A stretch of 64,000 bases of DNA, from assembly GCF_017745215.1 (NCBI RefSeq), contig NZ_JAGHZV010000001.1, forward strand, positions 434,001 through 498,000, in the 5' to 3' direction. Source of the stretch: Sphingomonas sp. (GTDB lineage Bacteria; Pseudomonadota; Alphaproteobacteria; Sphingomonadales; Sphingomonadaceae). This document shows positions 1-9,363 of this stretch, one piece after another; the first letter of the stretch is position 1; each line of letters begins with the position of its first letter. The notes under the pieces were generated by a model. It had not been told where the DNA came from and made no database searches. It saw only the letters and a list, made by a program, of their open reading frames with translations. Made by a program: the position numbers and the translations under genes.

Positions 1-2342
1 ACAATCCCGCACCCTGGTCGACGCTGACCAACCTGACCGGCTGGACCGCGCGCGGGCCGCTGCCCGCCACGCCGAGCGTCGCGAACGAGTTCGGCGCCGC
101 CGTCGGCTTCGTCACCGACTTTACGCCTGCCAGCTGCCGCGCGGTCGGGGGCCGCCCGGACAATGCATATACCTGCGCCTACAACTACATCTCCTATTAC
201 GATCTGGTCTCCAAGACCGACACCTGGCGCGCCTATGCGCAGCTGACAGGCGACATCACCGACGATATCCGCTTCCACGTCGACGGATCCTATGCGCGCG
301 TCACGGTGCCCGAAGTGATCGCTTCGCCTTCCCAGCCGGTGATCGGCGGCCCGGCGATGTCGACGGGCGCAGTCGACCAGTTCTACGTGCCGATCACCAA
401 TCCCTATGCGGCGGCGTTCGCGACGCGCAACGGCGTGGTCGGTGCGTCGGGCTTCACGGCCACCACCTACCGCATGCTCGGGCACGGCGGCAATCCGGCG
501 CTCAGCCAGCAGGGCGGCTTCGGCGTTCCGGACCGCATCGACAACGAGATCTTCCGCGTGTCGGCGAACATCGACGGCAAGCTCGGCGACTGGGCGGGCT
601 TCGCGCGCAACGTGAATTTCGATTTCGCCGCGACCTACAACAATGCCCGCAACTTCAACACGCACCCCGACGTCATCGGCTATCGGTTGCAGCAGGCGCT
701 GAACGGCTTCGGCGGGCCCAGCTGCAACGCGCCCGATCTCGATCCCAATCGCTTCGGTACCCAGAACCCGGCGCTGGCTGGGGTGGGCAACTGCCATTAT
801 TGGAATCCCTTCTCCTCGTCCTTCGCCGGCCAGCCGGTGCTGGGTCTCGCAAATCCCAACTATGTGGCGGGCAGCGAGAATTCGAAGGAACTGACTCGCT
901 GGATGTTCGACAGCCGCGCGGTGGAGACCGTGAGCAGCGACCTGACGCTCGACCTGGTGTTCAGCGGCAAGTCGGGGCTCGTGCTTCCCGGCGGCGACTT
1001 CAGCTGGGCCATTGGCGGCCAGCTGCGCTGGTTCGACAGCCGCCAGAGTATTCCCGATCCGATCTTCAACGGCGGCCAGCTCTGTCCGTGGCCGGCCGGC
1101 ACTACCAGCACCAACGGCGCCGGCTCGACGCCGCAGCAGCAGACGCCGCTGCCGCCGAGCGACCCCAATTATCGCGGGTGCACGCCCGATGCGCCGGGTC
1201 CGTTCGTGCTGTTCACGCCGCAGATTCCCGCAACCGCCGAACGCCAGCAAAAGTCCTTCTTCGGCGAACTGCAGATTCCGCTGTTCGACGGCGTCGATAT
1301 CCAGGCGGCGGCACGGCGCGAGGAATTCTCGGGCGGGCTCGCGGCGACGGTGTACAAGGTGGCGGGCAAGTGGAACGTGTTCGGCCCGCTGACGCTGCGC
1401 GCGTCCTATGGCACCAACTATCAGACGCCGCCGCTGGGGACCGTGCCGGGCTCGGTGACGTCGGGCGCGCGGACCTATACGGTGGCGGGCGGCAACTGGC
1501 TCGGCGCGACCTTCCTCACGGCGACGAGCCTGAGGCCCGAGACCGCGACTACCGCCAATGTCGGTGCGATCTGGGATAGTGGCGGCCTGGGCCAGGGGCA
1601 CCGCTTCCGCCTGATCGTCGACTATTTCGACATCCGCACCCGCGACGAGATCGGCCAGATCGCGACGCCCGACCAGATCGCGAGCCTGGTCTTCAACGGT
1701 GCCGGCGGCACGATCACCACCTGCGACGCCACCAAGCAGCCGCTGCTCGCCCGCGTCACCTTCAACGCCGGCTGCACCGTCGGCATGAGCGGGGTCGGCA
1801 GCTTCTCGTCGGTGTCGACCGTCGTCGGCAACGGCCCCGGGCAGACGACCAACGGCTTCGACATCCAGGCGGACTATACCCTGCCCCTGGGCGGCGGCGA
1901 GCTGGGCCTGCACGGCGCGGCGACGATCCTGACCGCGCTGCGGACAGGGCCGACCGCGCTCGACGGCGTCACCGTCTCCACTGGCGACGATCGACTCGGG
2001 ACGCTGAACTTCGCGACCTTCGCCAACGCCGCGCCGAAGGTCCGCGCCAACGGCGACCTCAACTACAATATCGCCCGGCACAATCTGCGCGCCACGATGA
2101 ACTATATCTCCGCGGTCACGGATGAGCGTCCCGGCATCCAATATGGCGAGACGGGCAGCGACTGGGTGACCTTCGACTTCGCCTATCGCTTCGACCTGAC
2201 CGACAAGATCGCCTTCACGGCCACGGTCACCAACCTGTTCGACCGCGATCCGCCCAAGGCGCAGGAGGAATATGGCTTCGATCCCTGGATGGCGAATGGG
2301 ATCGGCCGCGTGATCCAGCTCGGCGTCAAGGCGGGCTTCTGA
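1..2342 (+). CDS. TonB-dependent receptor, C-terminal part (5' end outside window)
   Basis: The reading frame is open from base 3 to the TGA at 2340-2342, so the signal peptide and most of the plug lie upstream of the window. About 779 residues are visible. They show the alternating aromatic/polar pattern of outer-membrane beta strands, long Gly/Pro-rich and Cys-containing extracellular loops, a 'LRPE(T)' segment typical of late barrel strands, and a C-terminus ending in aromatic Phe (GVKAGF) as the BAM machinery expects. Family role: TonB/ExbBD-powered uptake of a siderophore, vitamin or oligosaccharide. The substrate cannot be told. An internal ATG at 306 lies within an already coding frame and is not the start. 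A strong terminator follows directly. Confidence 0.9.
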   Translation, partial: NPAPWSTLTNLTGWTARGPLPATPSVANEFGAAVGFVTDFTPASCRAVGGRPDNAYTCAYNYISYYDLVSKTDTWRAYAQLTGDITDDIRFHVDGSYARVTVPEVIASPSQPVIGGPAMSTGAVDQFYVPITNPYAAAFATRNGVVGASGFTATTYRMLGHGGNPALSQQGGFGVPDRIDNEIFRVSANIDGKLGDWAGFARNVNFDFAATYNNARNFNTHPDVIGYRLQQALNGFGGPSCNAPDLDPNRFGTQNPALAGVGNCHYWNPFSSSFAGQPVLGLANPNYVAGSENSKELTRWMFDSRAVETVSSDLTLDLVFSGKSGLVLPGGDFSWAIGGQLRWFDSRQSIPDPIFNGGQLCPWPAGTTSTNGAGSTPQQQTPLPPSDPNYRGCTPDAPGPFVLFTPQIPATAERQQKSFFGELQIPLFDGVDIQAAARREEFSGGLAATVYKVAGKWNVFGPLTLRASYGTNYQTPPLGTVPGSVTSGARTYTVAGGNWLGATFLTATSLRPETATTANVGAIWDSGGLGQGHRFRLIVDYFDIRTRDEIGQIATPDQIASLVFNGAGGTITTCDATKQPLLARVTFNAGCTVGMSGVGSFSSVSTVVGNGPGQTTNGFDIQADYTLPLGGGELGLHGAATILTALRTGPTALDGVTVSTGDDRLGTLNFATFANAAPKVRANGDLNYNIARHNLRATMNYISAVTDERPGIQYGETGSDWVTFDFAYRFDLTDKIAFTATVTNLFDRDPPKAQEEYGFDPWMANGIGRVIQLGVKAGF

Positions 2343-2353
2343 ACTCCTACCCT

Positions 2354-2383
2354 GGACGGGCGCCCTCGCGCCCGTCCATTTTT
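2354..2383 (+). terminator. Intrinsic terminator after the TonB receptor
   Basis: Perfect 10-bp stem (GGACGGGCGC at 2354-2363, GCGCCCGTCC at 2368-2377) with a CCTC loop, followed by five T (2379-2383). It lies between the convergent ends of the receptor (2342) and the sensor kinase (2393). Confidence 0.85.
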
Positions 2384-2392
2384 GCCCCGCGC

Positions 2393-5248
2393 CTAGCCGC
2401 CGTGCGAACGCTCCAGCGCGTCCGCGAGGGCCCTGGCGAGATGCGTCTGATTGAAGGGCTTGCTCAGGCGCACGAGGTTCCGATCGGGGCTTCCCACGCC
2501 TTCGCCATAGCCGCTGGCGACGATCGCCGGAATCCCTGGCCGTATTGCATCGGCCGCATCGAGCAGCGCGAGGCCGGTCATGTTGGGCATCGCCTGATCG
2601 GTGAGGATCAGATCGATGGAATCGTCTTCGCGCAGCCGGTCGAGCGCTTCCGCCGCCGAATCCGCCTCGATCACGAGGTGCCCGAGATCCTCGAGCAATG
2701 CGGCGGTGTTCATCAGCACCAGACTGTCGTCATCCACCGCCAGGATCTTGAGCTGCTGGTCGACGACGGCGGGCGCTTCCGCCTCGACCGGCGCAGCCGG
2801 CTCGGCCGTGCCGGCGGCAAGCGGAAGCCACAGGATCGCGGAGGTGCCGTTGCCGAGCCGGCTCTCCAGCGTGAAGGCGCCGCCGATCTGCTGCGCCATG
2901 CCGTGCACCATCGGGAGCCCAAGGCCGGTGCCTTTCCCGACGCCCTTGGTGGTGAAGAAGGGCTCGGTCGCGCGGCGGAGCGTCTCCGCATCCATGCCGG
3001 TGCCCTCGTCGGAGACCGACAACCGGACATAGCGCCCCGCGGGCAACCCGGCCGGATTGCCCTGCGGCAGGTCCTCGCACGTCGCCGCGATCACGATCGC
3101 GCCGCCTTCCGGAGTCGCGTCGCGCGCGTTCACGATGAGGTTGAGGATCGCCATCTCGAGCTGGTTGGCATCGGCGGTGATCGCGGGCAGCCCCATCGGC
3201 AGGTTGGTCGAGATCGGCCATTCCGGACCGATCGACCGCTGCGCGAGATCGCCCATGCCCGACAGGAGCCGCGGCAGCTCGACGCGATCGACTTCGAGGT
3301 GCTGTCGGCGCGCGAAGGCGAGCATCCGCTGCGTCAGCGTCGCCCCGCGCTCCGCCCCCTCGGTCGCGTTGCTGAGCAGGCGATGGGAGAGCGGGTCGTC
3401 GGGCAACCGCTTGCGCAGCAGCGCGAGGCTGCTCTGGATCGCCATCAGCAGATTGTTGAAGTCGTGCGCCACGCCGCCGGTCAGCTGACCGATCGCTTCC
3501 ATCTTCTGCGACTGGAACAGCGCTTCGCGTGCCGCTTCGAGCTCGCGCTGCGCCGCTTCGCGCTCGGTGATGTCGCGCGTGATCTTGGCGAAGCCGATCA
3601 GGGTCCCGTCATCGTCGCGGACCGCGTCGATCACCACGCTAGCGCGGAAGCGCTCGCCGTCCTTGCGTACCCGCCAGCCCTCGGAGGCGAAGCGGCCTTC
3701 GCTGCGCGCGGTCTCCAGGGCCCGGATCGGGTCGCCCCGCTCGCGATCCTCCGGCGTGTAGAAACGCGAGAAATGCTCGCCGATGATCTCGGCGGGTTCA
3801 TAGCCCTTGATGCGCCGCGCGCCTTCGTTCCAGCTCGAGACGCGCCCTTCGGGATCGACCATGTAGATCGCATAGTCGATCACGCCCTGCACGAGATGGC
3901 GGAATTGGCCCTGGCTGGTGCGCAGGGCTTCCTCCGCCACCTTGCGCTCGGTGACGTCACGGCCATAGGCATAGACGAGTCCGCCCTCCATCGTGGTGTG
4001 CCACTCGATGCAGCGCGGCTCCCCCGCCACCGTCAGGAAGCGGTTTTCGTAGTTGGAAAGCTCGGCATTGATCACGGCGTCGGCGAGGGCGCCGCGGCTG
4101 GCGGCGACGTCATCGGGATGCATGAAGTCGGCGAACGGCCGGCCGACGACCTCCTCGACCGAGTGCCCGAGAATGCGCGTCCATGCAGGGCTGACCGAAC
4201 GAAAGATGCCCTCGGCGTCGACGACGACCATGAGGTCGCGGGATACCGTCCAGATCCGGTCCGCGCGGCGGCGCTCGGCGTCGAGCGCGCTGATGTTCGC
4301 GATCGCACCGCTCAGCTGGCCCGCGATCAGCCGCGCCAGGGGCAGGACCTCGGTCTCGTCGCTGCGATAGGGGTTGAGGCCGAGGATCAGCGACCCGGGT
4401 GCCGGGTCGCCCGCCTGGCCGGGAACGGCGATCTCGATCGCTTCGTGCGGCGGGCGGTCCCAGGCGCCTCGCGGCCAACGGATCGCATCGGAAAGCGGAA
4501 AGACCTTGCCCGAACCCGCGTCGCTCACGGAGATGGCCGACCAATCCTCCTCGAGCAGCCGAGCGGCGTCCTCGCTGCCGGCGCACGCCGGAACGGGTCC
4601 GTCCGGTGCCGAAATGTAGAGCACGAAGGGAAAGTCGCGGCTGTTCGCGGAGAATACCGATTGCAGCGCCGCTCGGACACCGTCGCCGTCGGTCGCGCCG
4701 ACGAGTGCGCTTCCCAGCGCTCGAAGCGTCTCGACATGGCGCTCGCCGATGACTCGCTCGGTCTCCTCGCTAACCACGCAGAGCAGGCCGCCGATCGAGC
4801 CGTCGGACTGATGGAGCGGGCTGTACGAGAAGCTGTGGTAGGTTTCCTCGGGATAGCCGCGGCGCTCGAGCAGGAGGAGCAGCGCCTTGTTCCAGGTCGC
4901 TTCGCCCGCGCGGACGCGCGCGACCTGGTCGGCGACCTCGTCATAGACCTCGGACCAGACCTCGCGGAACGGCCGCCCCAGCATCGAGGGATGCTTGATC
5001 CCGAGGGTCGGGATATAGGCGTCGTTGTAGAAGAACTGCAGGTCGGATCCCCAGCCGAGCCACATCTCGAACCGCGAGGTCAGCAGCATCCGGAGCGGGA
5101 TCTTCAGTGCGTCGGGCCAGCCGACCGGATCCCCCAGCGGCGTCGATGCCCAGTCGTGCTCGCGCATGGTCAGCGCCATGCGGCTGCTGCCGGGGAAGAT
5201 TTCCTCCAACGTGTTGCCGAAATTGCCCAATCGATCCCCCCAGTGCAT
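2393..5248 (-). CDS. Hybrid sensor histidine kinase with PAS/GAF sensory domains and C-terminal receiver
   Basis: 951 residues with no membrane segment, so probably a soluble sensor. Order: an N-terminal PAS-like domain (about 30-165), a GAF-like region (about 175-325), two PAS domains with PAC tails (about 335-445 and 455-575), a HisKA dimerisation helix with phospho-acceptor His in GGVAHDFNNLL (about residue 600), a HATPase domain with an N-box (NLIVNARDA) and G-boxes, and a receiver whose phospho-acceptor Asp is in LTDQAMPNMTG with the conserved Lys in LSKPF. The HDFNNLL H-box is the type common in alphaproteobacterial hybrid kinases. No partner regulator is adjacent, so it is an orphan. 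The ATG at 5248 lacks a clear ribosome site; a downstream Met (residue 24) is an alternative. The signal is unknown. Confidence 0.9.
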   Translation of the reverse strand: MHWGDRLGNFGNTLEEIFPGSSRMALTMREHDWASTPLGDPVGWPDALKIPLRMLLTSRFEMWLGWGSDLQFFYNDAYIPTLGIKHPSMLGRPFREVWSEVYDEVADQVARVRAGEATWNKALLLLLERRGYPEETYHSFSYSPLHQSDGSIGGLLCVVSEETERVIGERHVETLRALGSALVGATDGDGVRAALQSVFSANSRDFPFVLYISAPDGPVPACAGSEDAARLLEEDWSAISVSDAGSGKVFPLSDAIRWPRGAWDRPPHEAIEIAVPGQAGDPAPGSLILGLNPYRSDETEVLPLARLIAGQLSGAIANISALDAERRRADRIWTVSRDLMVVVDAEGIFRSVSPAWTRILGHSVEEVVGRPFADFMHPDDVAASRGALADAVINAELSNYENRFLTVAGEPRCIEWHTTMEGGLVYAYGRDVTERKVAEEALRTSQGQFRHLVQGVIDYAIYMVDPEGRVSSWNEGARRIKGYEPAEIIGEHFSRFYTPEDRERGDPIRALETARSEGRFASEGWRVRKDGERFRASVVIDAVRDDDGTLIGFAKITRDITEREAAQRELEAAREALFQSQKMEAIGQLTGGVAHDFNNLLMAIQSSLALLRKRLPDDPLSHRLLSNATEGAERGATLTQRMLAFARRQHLEVDRVELPRLLSGMGDLAQRSIGPEWPISTNLPMGLPAITADANQLEMAILNLIVNARDATPEGGAIVIAATCEDLPQGNPAGLPAGRYVRLSVSDEGTGMDAETLRRATEPFFTTKGVGKGTGLGLPMVHGMAQQIGGAFTLESRLGNGTSAILWLPLAAGTAEPAAPVEAEAPAVVDQQLKILAVDDDSLVLMNTAALLEDLGHLVIEADSAAEALDRLREDDSIDLILTDQAMPNMTGLALLDAADAIRPGIPAIVASGYGEGVGSPDRNLVRLSKPFNQTHLARALADALERSHGG

Positions 5249-5357
5249 TCAGGTCCCAACGCGCCCGCCGTGGTTTGGATGCGTCGCGAACGGGCTATGG
5301 GGCAGGGTGTCGGCGGGCCGGCGGAACGATCCCGCTGCTGCGGGATTGGGGCGGTCG

Positions 5358-6272
5358 ATGGACAACCCGCTCGACTGTCTCGTGATCGGTGCCGGGCCCG
5401 CCGGGCTGACCGCGGCGATCTACCTGGCGCGCTTCCATTTGAGGGTCCGGGTTCTCGATGCGGGCGATAGCCGCGCCGCGTTGATCCCCAGGACCCGCAA
5501 CCACGCCGGATTTCCCGAAGGAATCTCGGGCCCGGACCTCCTCGCGCGAATGCGCGAACAGGCTCGGCAATTCGGCGCCGTCATCACCCCGGCGCGTGTC
5601 GATCGCCTCGAACGGGCCGGGGAAAGGTTTCGCGCCTGGTCCGGCGAACTCGCGGTCGAGGCCCGCGCGGCCCTGCTGGCGACGGGCGTGGTCAATCGGC
5701 GGCCGCCGATCGATCCCGAAACCCATGATGCGGCGCTCGCCGCGGGCCTGCTGCGCTATTGCCCCATCTGCGACGGCTATGAAGTCACCGACAGGAAGAT
5801 CGCGGTGATCGGCACTGGAAGCCACGGCTGTCGCGAGGCGATCTTCCTGCGCATGTACAGCGCGGACGTCACGCTGATCGCCCCCGACGCAGCGCATCGC
5901 CTGGACTCCCCCGATCGGGCGAAGCTCGCGGAACTCGGCATCGCGGCGGTCGATGGTCCATGCGTTCCGCTGCGGATCGACGGGCGCCGGATCGTCGTTC
6001 CGACACCTGGCGCGGCCGCCGGGTTCGACACCGTCTATCCGGCGCTCGGCTCGGACATCCGGTCGGAACTGGCGGTGCAACTGGGCGCCCGAGCGAGCGA
6101 GGACGGCTGCATCGTCGTCGACGCGCACCAGCGTACGAGCATAGCGAGGCTCTATGCGGCCGGCGACGTGGTCAAGGGACTCGACCAGATCAGCCACGCG
6201 ATGGGCGAGGCGGGGGTGGCCGCGACGACGATCCGCAACGATCTGGCCGAGGAGTGCACTTTTGCTCGCTAG
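5358..6272 (+). CDS. Thioredoxin-reductase-like FAD/NAD(P) oxidoreductase
   Basis: 304 residues. The N-terminus has the FAD dinucleotide motif GAGPAG (about 10-15). The middle carries a redox-active CPIC-DGYE motif matching the thioredoxin reductase CxxCDG site, then a second nucleotide-binding motif (VIGTGSHG) for NAD(P)H, and the C-terminal FAD motif YAAGDVV. This is the two-domain layout of bacterial TrxR/AhpF-like enzymes. Compared with true TrxB the active site is CPIC rather than CATC, so the electron acceptor may differ. I chose ATG 5358 because the dinucleotide fold starts right after it; an in-frame upstream ATG (5166) would add a non-conserved tail overlapping the kinase gene. It diverges from the kinase with about 109 bp between starts. 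Confidence 0.85.
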   Translation: MDNPLDCLVIGAGPAGLTAAIYLARFHLRVRVLDAGDSRAALIPRTRNHAGFPEGISGPDLLARMREQARQFGAVITPARVDRLERAGERFRAWSGELAVEARAALLATGVVNRRPPIDPETHDAALAAGLLRYCPICDGYEVTDRKIAVIGTGSHGCREAIFLRMYSADVTLIAPDAAHRLDSPDRAKLAELGIAAVDGPCVPLRIDGRRIVVPTPGAAAGFDTVYPALGSDIRSELAVQLGARASEDGCIVVDAHQRTSIARLYAAGDVVKGLDQISHAMGEAGVAATTIRNDLAEECTFAR

Positions 6273-6586
6273 GGCCGGGGCGAAAGAAGATGCTCCGGCC
6301 CGCCCGCGTCAGCGCCTGTTCCGCCGAGGTTGACCCGACGAAGACGATCCCCCGATCGCGAGCACGACGGCCAGGATGATCGGGGCCTTTCGGGCAGCTC
6401 CCGCGCGATCGTGGGCCGCACGCCGGAGCGGTCCCGCTGGTGCCGGGATTGCCCGCCCGTCTTCTCTTCGATGCGGACCGTGCGCCAGACGCGCACGGCT
6501 TCTCGCGGGGCTCGGTTCGCATTCACCTGCTTCAGCAGCCAAGCCGTCGTGAGATCCGCGACCAACTGGCGCGTGCGCCGGTGCGG
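6273..6586. other. Gap of 314 bp without a confident gene
   Basis: Between the convergent ends of the flavoprotein and the DedA gene. A minus-strand frame (GTG 6565 to 6269, 98 codons) starts 21 bases after the DedA stop, with a plausible first 40 residues and then low-complexity Arg/Ser/Pro sequence. Another frame holds a short hydrophobic run (APIILAVVLAIGG). This could be a decayed or frameshifted small gene, but nothing is recognisable and no terminator is evident. Confidence 0.4.
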
Positions 6587-7069
6587 CTACGCCAAGACCG
6601 TACCGCCTGCCATGCTCGCCAGGAACAGCAACGGCGCCCAGGCGAGCCCGGCGATGGCGATCACCGTCGCGGCAGCGGGCGTCCGCAGGCGCAGCAGGCC
6701 GCTGGCGAGATAAACGGGCAACCGCAGCATCGGCACGAAGCGGGCGACGAGCAGGCCCTGCCACCAGCCGCGCTCGAGCAGGTCCAATGCCCGGGCGGTG
6801 CGCCGCCGTCGGCACTGGCGGCGCACCCAGGGTAGGCTCGCCGCCCAGCGACCGAGGCAGTGGAGTGCCAGGTCGCCGGCGATCACGCCGAGCGTGAGCG
6901 CGATGCCCGCCGCCCACGGATCGACGAGCATCCGGCTGGCGAGCAGCCCGGTGGCGACGATCGCCGCGTCCTCGAGCACGAAGGTCGCGAGGAAGATCGC
7001 CGCCAGCACCATAGCCGGCTGCAGCGCCAGGCCCGCGACGAACCCGGCGAGCATCCCGGCCGTGGTCAT
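6587..7069 (-). CDS. Small DedA/SNARE-associated-type membrane protein
   Basis: 160 residues, mostly hydrophobic, with about four or five membrane segments. It has the acidic ED of 'FLATFVLEDAAIV' and the 'GRW...FVPMLRLPVYLASGL' segment that corresponds to the conserved F/G-R-(F/L)-x-P re-entrant region of DedA proteins. DedA members are flippases/transporters acting on undecaprenyl phosphate or phospholipids; this one is shorter than the usual 200-220 residues. The start ATG overlaps the stop of the upstream YHS gene as ATGA (7066-7069), so the two are probably translationally coupled. The specific substrate is not known. Confidence 0.75.
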   Translation of the reverse strand: MTTAGMLAGFVAGLALQPAMVLAAIFLATFVLEDAAIVATGLLASRMLVDPWAAGIALTLGVIAGDLALHCLGRWAASLPWVRRQCRRRRTARALDLLERGWWQGLLVARFVPMLRLPVYLASGLLRLRTPAAATVIAIAGLAWAPLLFLASMAGGTVLA

Positions 7070-7536
7070 TTGCCGAGCACGCCGGGCCAGTTGCGGTTGG
7101 CGTCGGCGATGTAGCGCGGGATGTCCTTCGACCATTGGCGACGGACGTCGGCGTCATAGTTGAGGTAGAGCCGGTCCTTGACGATCGTCCAGGCCTTGGG
7201 GTCGCCCGGTGCGGTGTAGCCGTGCGCGACGGCCCAGGCGCAATAGCCGCCGTAGCGCGGGGCATAATGGCCTGGATCGGCGCGGAAGTCGTCGCGGTTG
7301 GCGGCGCTGGCGAAGCGGTATTCGGCGCCCTGCCAGCTGAACGCGAAGCGCGCGTTGCCCTTCACCGGCTTGCCCTGGCGGAAATAGGCGACGGGATCAT
7401 AGCCGCCGACCGCCACCTTGCTCAGCCATCCGGTATAGACCGGGGCCTGCTGGGCGATCGCCGCACTTGCACCGGCAACGCCGGCACCCGTGGCCAATAC
7501 GACGGCAATCGCGAACGAATTGCTGAGAAAACGCAT
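7066..7536 (-). CDS. Secreted YHS-domain protein
   Basis: 156 residues. The signal peptide is MRFLSNSFAIAVVLATGAGVAGASAAIA with cleavage near Ala-Gln. The mature part is the YHS domain found in metal-binding proteins: GGYDPVAYF, then WQGAEYRFASAANRDDF and PGHYAPRYGGYCAWAVAHGY. The start at 7536 is fixed by an AAGGAG ribosome site and the signal peptide; a longer frame upstream has no support. Family role: probable periplasmic copper/heavy-metal or redox-related binding, not proved. It is the first gene of a two-gene unit with the DedA-like gene, divergent from the DoxX gene. Confidence 0.85.
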   Translation of the reverse strand: MRFLSNSFAIAVVLATGAGVAGASAAIAQQAPVYTGWLSKVAVGGYDPVAYFRQGKPVKGNARFAFSWQGAEYRFASAANRDDFRADPGHYAPRYGGYCAWAVAHGYTAPGDPKAWTIVKDRLYLNYDADVRRQWSKDIPRYIADANRNWPGVLGK

Positions 7537-7727
7537 GGATCGAACTCCTTGATTTTGGGTCCGATCGAGGTGGCTCCGGCGCGCCGCCGACTGAAATGCC
7601 CTTCGCGCATCGAAATTAGAACCGAGCGGCATTTCCGCCGCTTCGCGCGATTTCGCAGAGAGTGCGCAGGTCCGGCGGGCTTCACCCGACCCCGCCCGTC
7701 GGGCCACATGATCCAGGAGAGACTGCC

Positions 7728-8189
7728 ATGATCCGCCGCCACGCGCCGACGGTGCTGACGCTCTATATCGCCTTCGTCTTCATCCAGTCGCTGTTCTTCA
7801 AATTCACCAACTCGCCCGAGACGCAATATATCTTCGGCACGCTAGACCAGTGGGCGGCCGGCTTCGGGCTCGGTGGCGCCTTCTCGGCGCACGGAGTCGC
7901 GTCGCAATATGTCGTCGGGACGGCCGAGCTGGTCGCTTCGGCGATACTGCTGCTCGCGCTGTTCCCGGCGTTTCGGGCGCTGCGCCGCTGGGGCGCGCTG
8001 CTTTCGCTCGGCGTGATCTCGGGCGCGATCTTCTTCCACCTGTTCACGCCGCTCGGCGTCTCGGTGCTCAACGCCGACGGGACGCGCGACGGCGGCGAGC
8101 TGTTCGCGCTGGCGTGCGGCGTCTGGCTGTCCGCCGCGCTGCTGCTCGCGATCGACGGCGTGTCGGGGCTTCGCCATGCGCGCGCCTGA
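7728..8189 (+). CDS. DoxX-like four-helix membrane protein
   Basis: 153 residues with four predicted membrane helices (around 9-25, 58-80, 88-106 and 125-146) and the pattern SLFFKFTNSPE near the first helix, which is typical of DoxX/SURF4-like proteins. AGGAG precedes ATG 7728. DoxX relatives act in membrane redox/quinone or sulfur metabolism, but most members are uncharacterised. The next gene starts inside this one (14-nt overlap), so it leads a four-gene operon. Confidence 0.8.
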   Translation: MIRRHAPTVLTLYIAFVFIQSLFFKFTNSPETQYIFGTLDQWAAGFGLGGAFSAHGVASQYVVGTAELVASAILLLALFPAFRALRRWGALLSLGVISGAIFFHLFTPLGVSVLNADGTRDGGELFALACGVWLSAALLLAIDGVSGLRHARA

Positions 8190-9363
8190 GCTTGCCGTCG
8201 CCACGCGCTCGGCCGCGGCGGTCGAAGCGATCCACCGTTTCGGCGGCGAGCTGCTGAGCCATGGCTGCCACGCCTCGGTGATCTTCGAGGCCGTGCTCGC
8301 CGACCCCGAATGCGCGCTTGCCCATGCCCATGCCGCGGCGCTGTTCCTCTGCCTGTCGACGCGGGCGGGACAGGTGCAGGCGGCGCCGCATGTGGCCGCG
8401 GCACAGGCGCTCGAGGCGTCGCCGCGCGAACGGCAGATCGTCGCGGCGGTCGCGGCATGGGCCGAAGGCGACGAACGCCGGGCAGCAGCACTGTTCGCCG
8501 ACACGGTGGCGCAATGGCCGCACGATCTGGTGAGCGCGAAGTTCGCACAGATCCTGCAACTGGCCACGGGCGAGGTCCGGGCGATGGTGCGCACCGCCTC
8601 GCTCGCCGCCGCCGCCGATCCCATGGGCTATGGCGCGGGGCTGCTCGCCTTCGCGCTCGACCAGGCGGGCGAGACCGATCGCGCCGAGGCGCAGGCGCGC
8701 CGGGCGATCGATCGCAACCCGAACACCGATCCCTGGGCGCAGCATGCGATGGCGCACATCCTCTGCGCGCGCGAGGAATGGATCGAGGGCCGTGCCTTCC
8801 TGCGCGCGCATGCGGCGAGCTGGACGCGCTGCTCGTCGTTCATGCTCACGCACAATTGGTGGCACGCAGCGCTGTTCGCTCTCTGGCTGGGCGACCGCGA
8901 CGACGCGCTGCGGCTCTTCGACGAGCAGGTGTGGGGCGTGCGCAAGGCGCATTGCCAGGACCAGATCAACGCCGTGTCGCTGCTCGCGCGGCTGGAGATG
9001 CGCGGCGTCGACGGCGGCGAACGCTGGGCCGACATCGCCGGCTATGTCGGGGCGCATGCCGGCGAGGGCGTCAGCGGCTTCGCGGAGCTCCATTACCTCT
9101 ACGCACTGGCGCGTGCCGGCGAGGATGCGAAGGTGGCGGAGGCGTTGCGCGCCTGCACCGGGACCGTGTCGCCGCTCGCGGACCTCGCCCAGGGCCTGGT
9201 GGCGCATGCGCGAGGCCAATGGCACGCCGCGGCGGTCTCGCTCGGTCAGCAACGCCGCGGGCGCGGCGAGATCGGCGGCAGCCAGGTGCAGCGGCAGTGG
9301 TTCGACGAGCTGCTCGTGGACAGCCTGGTGCGCTCTCGCGGCGAGGTTCGCGCCTGTGCCTGA
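8176..9363 (+). CDS. TTC38-like tetratricopeptide-repeat protein
   Basis: 395 residues, soluble, all-helical, with TPR-type helix pairs throughout. The central block (MAHILCAREEWIEGRAFL ... SFMLTHNWWHAALFAL) matches the signature of the TTC38 family, in which a conserved H-N-W-W-H motif sits between repeats; the eukaryotic homologue is also of unknown function. It starts 14 nt inside the DoxX gene and its stop overlaps a possible GTG start of the ATP-grasp gene, which implies coupled translation. No catalytic function can be assigned. Confidence 0.8.
   Translation: MRAPELAVATRSAAAVEAIHRFGGELLSHGCHASVIFEAVLADPECALAHAHAAALFLCLSTRAGQVQAAPHVAAAQALEASPRERQIVAAVAAWAEGDERRAAALFADTVAQWPHDLVSAKFAQILQLATGEVRAMVRTASLAAAADPMGYGAGLLAFALDQAGETDRAEAQARRAIDRNPNTDPWAQHAMAHILCAREEWIEGRAFLRAHAASWTRCSSFMLTHNWWHAALFALWLGDRDDALRLFDEQVWGVRKAHCQDQINAVSLLARLEMRGVDGGERWADIAGYVGAHAGEGVSGFAELHYLYALARAGEDAKVAEALRACTGTVSPLADLAQGLVAHARGQWHAAAVSLGQQRRGRGEIGGSQVQRQWFDELLVDSLVRSRGEVRACA

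Noticed and set aside
2402..5470. A 1022-codon open frame opposite the sensor kinase
   Set aside because: It mirrors the kinase codons; the product is Arg/His/Asp-rich low-complexity sequence without domains, typical of antisense shadows in GC-rich DNA.
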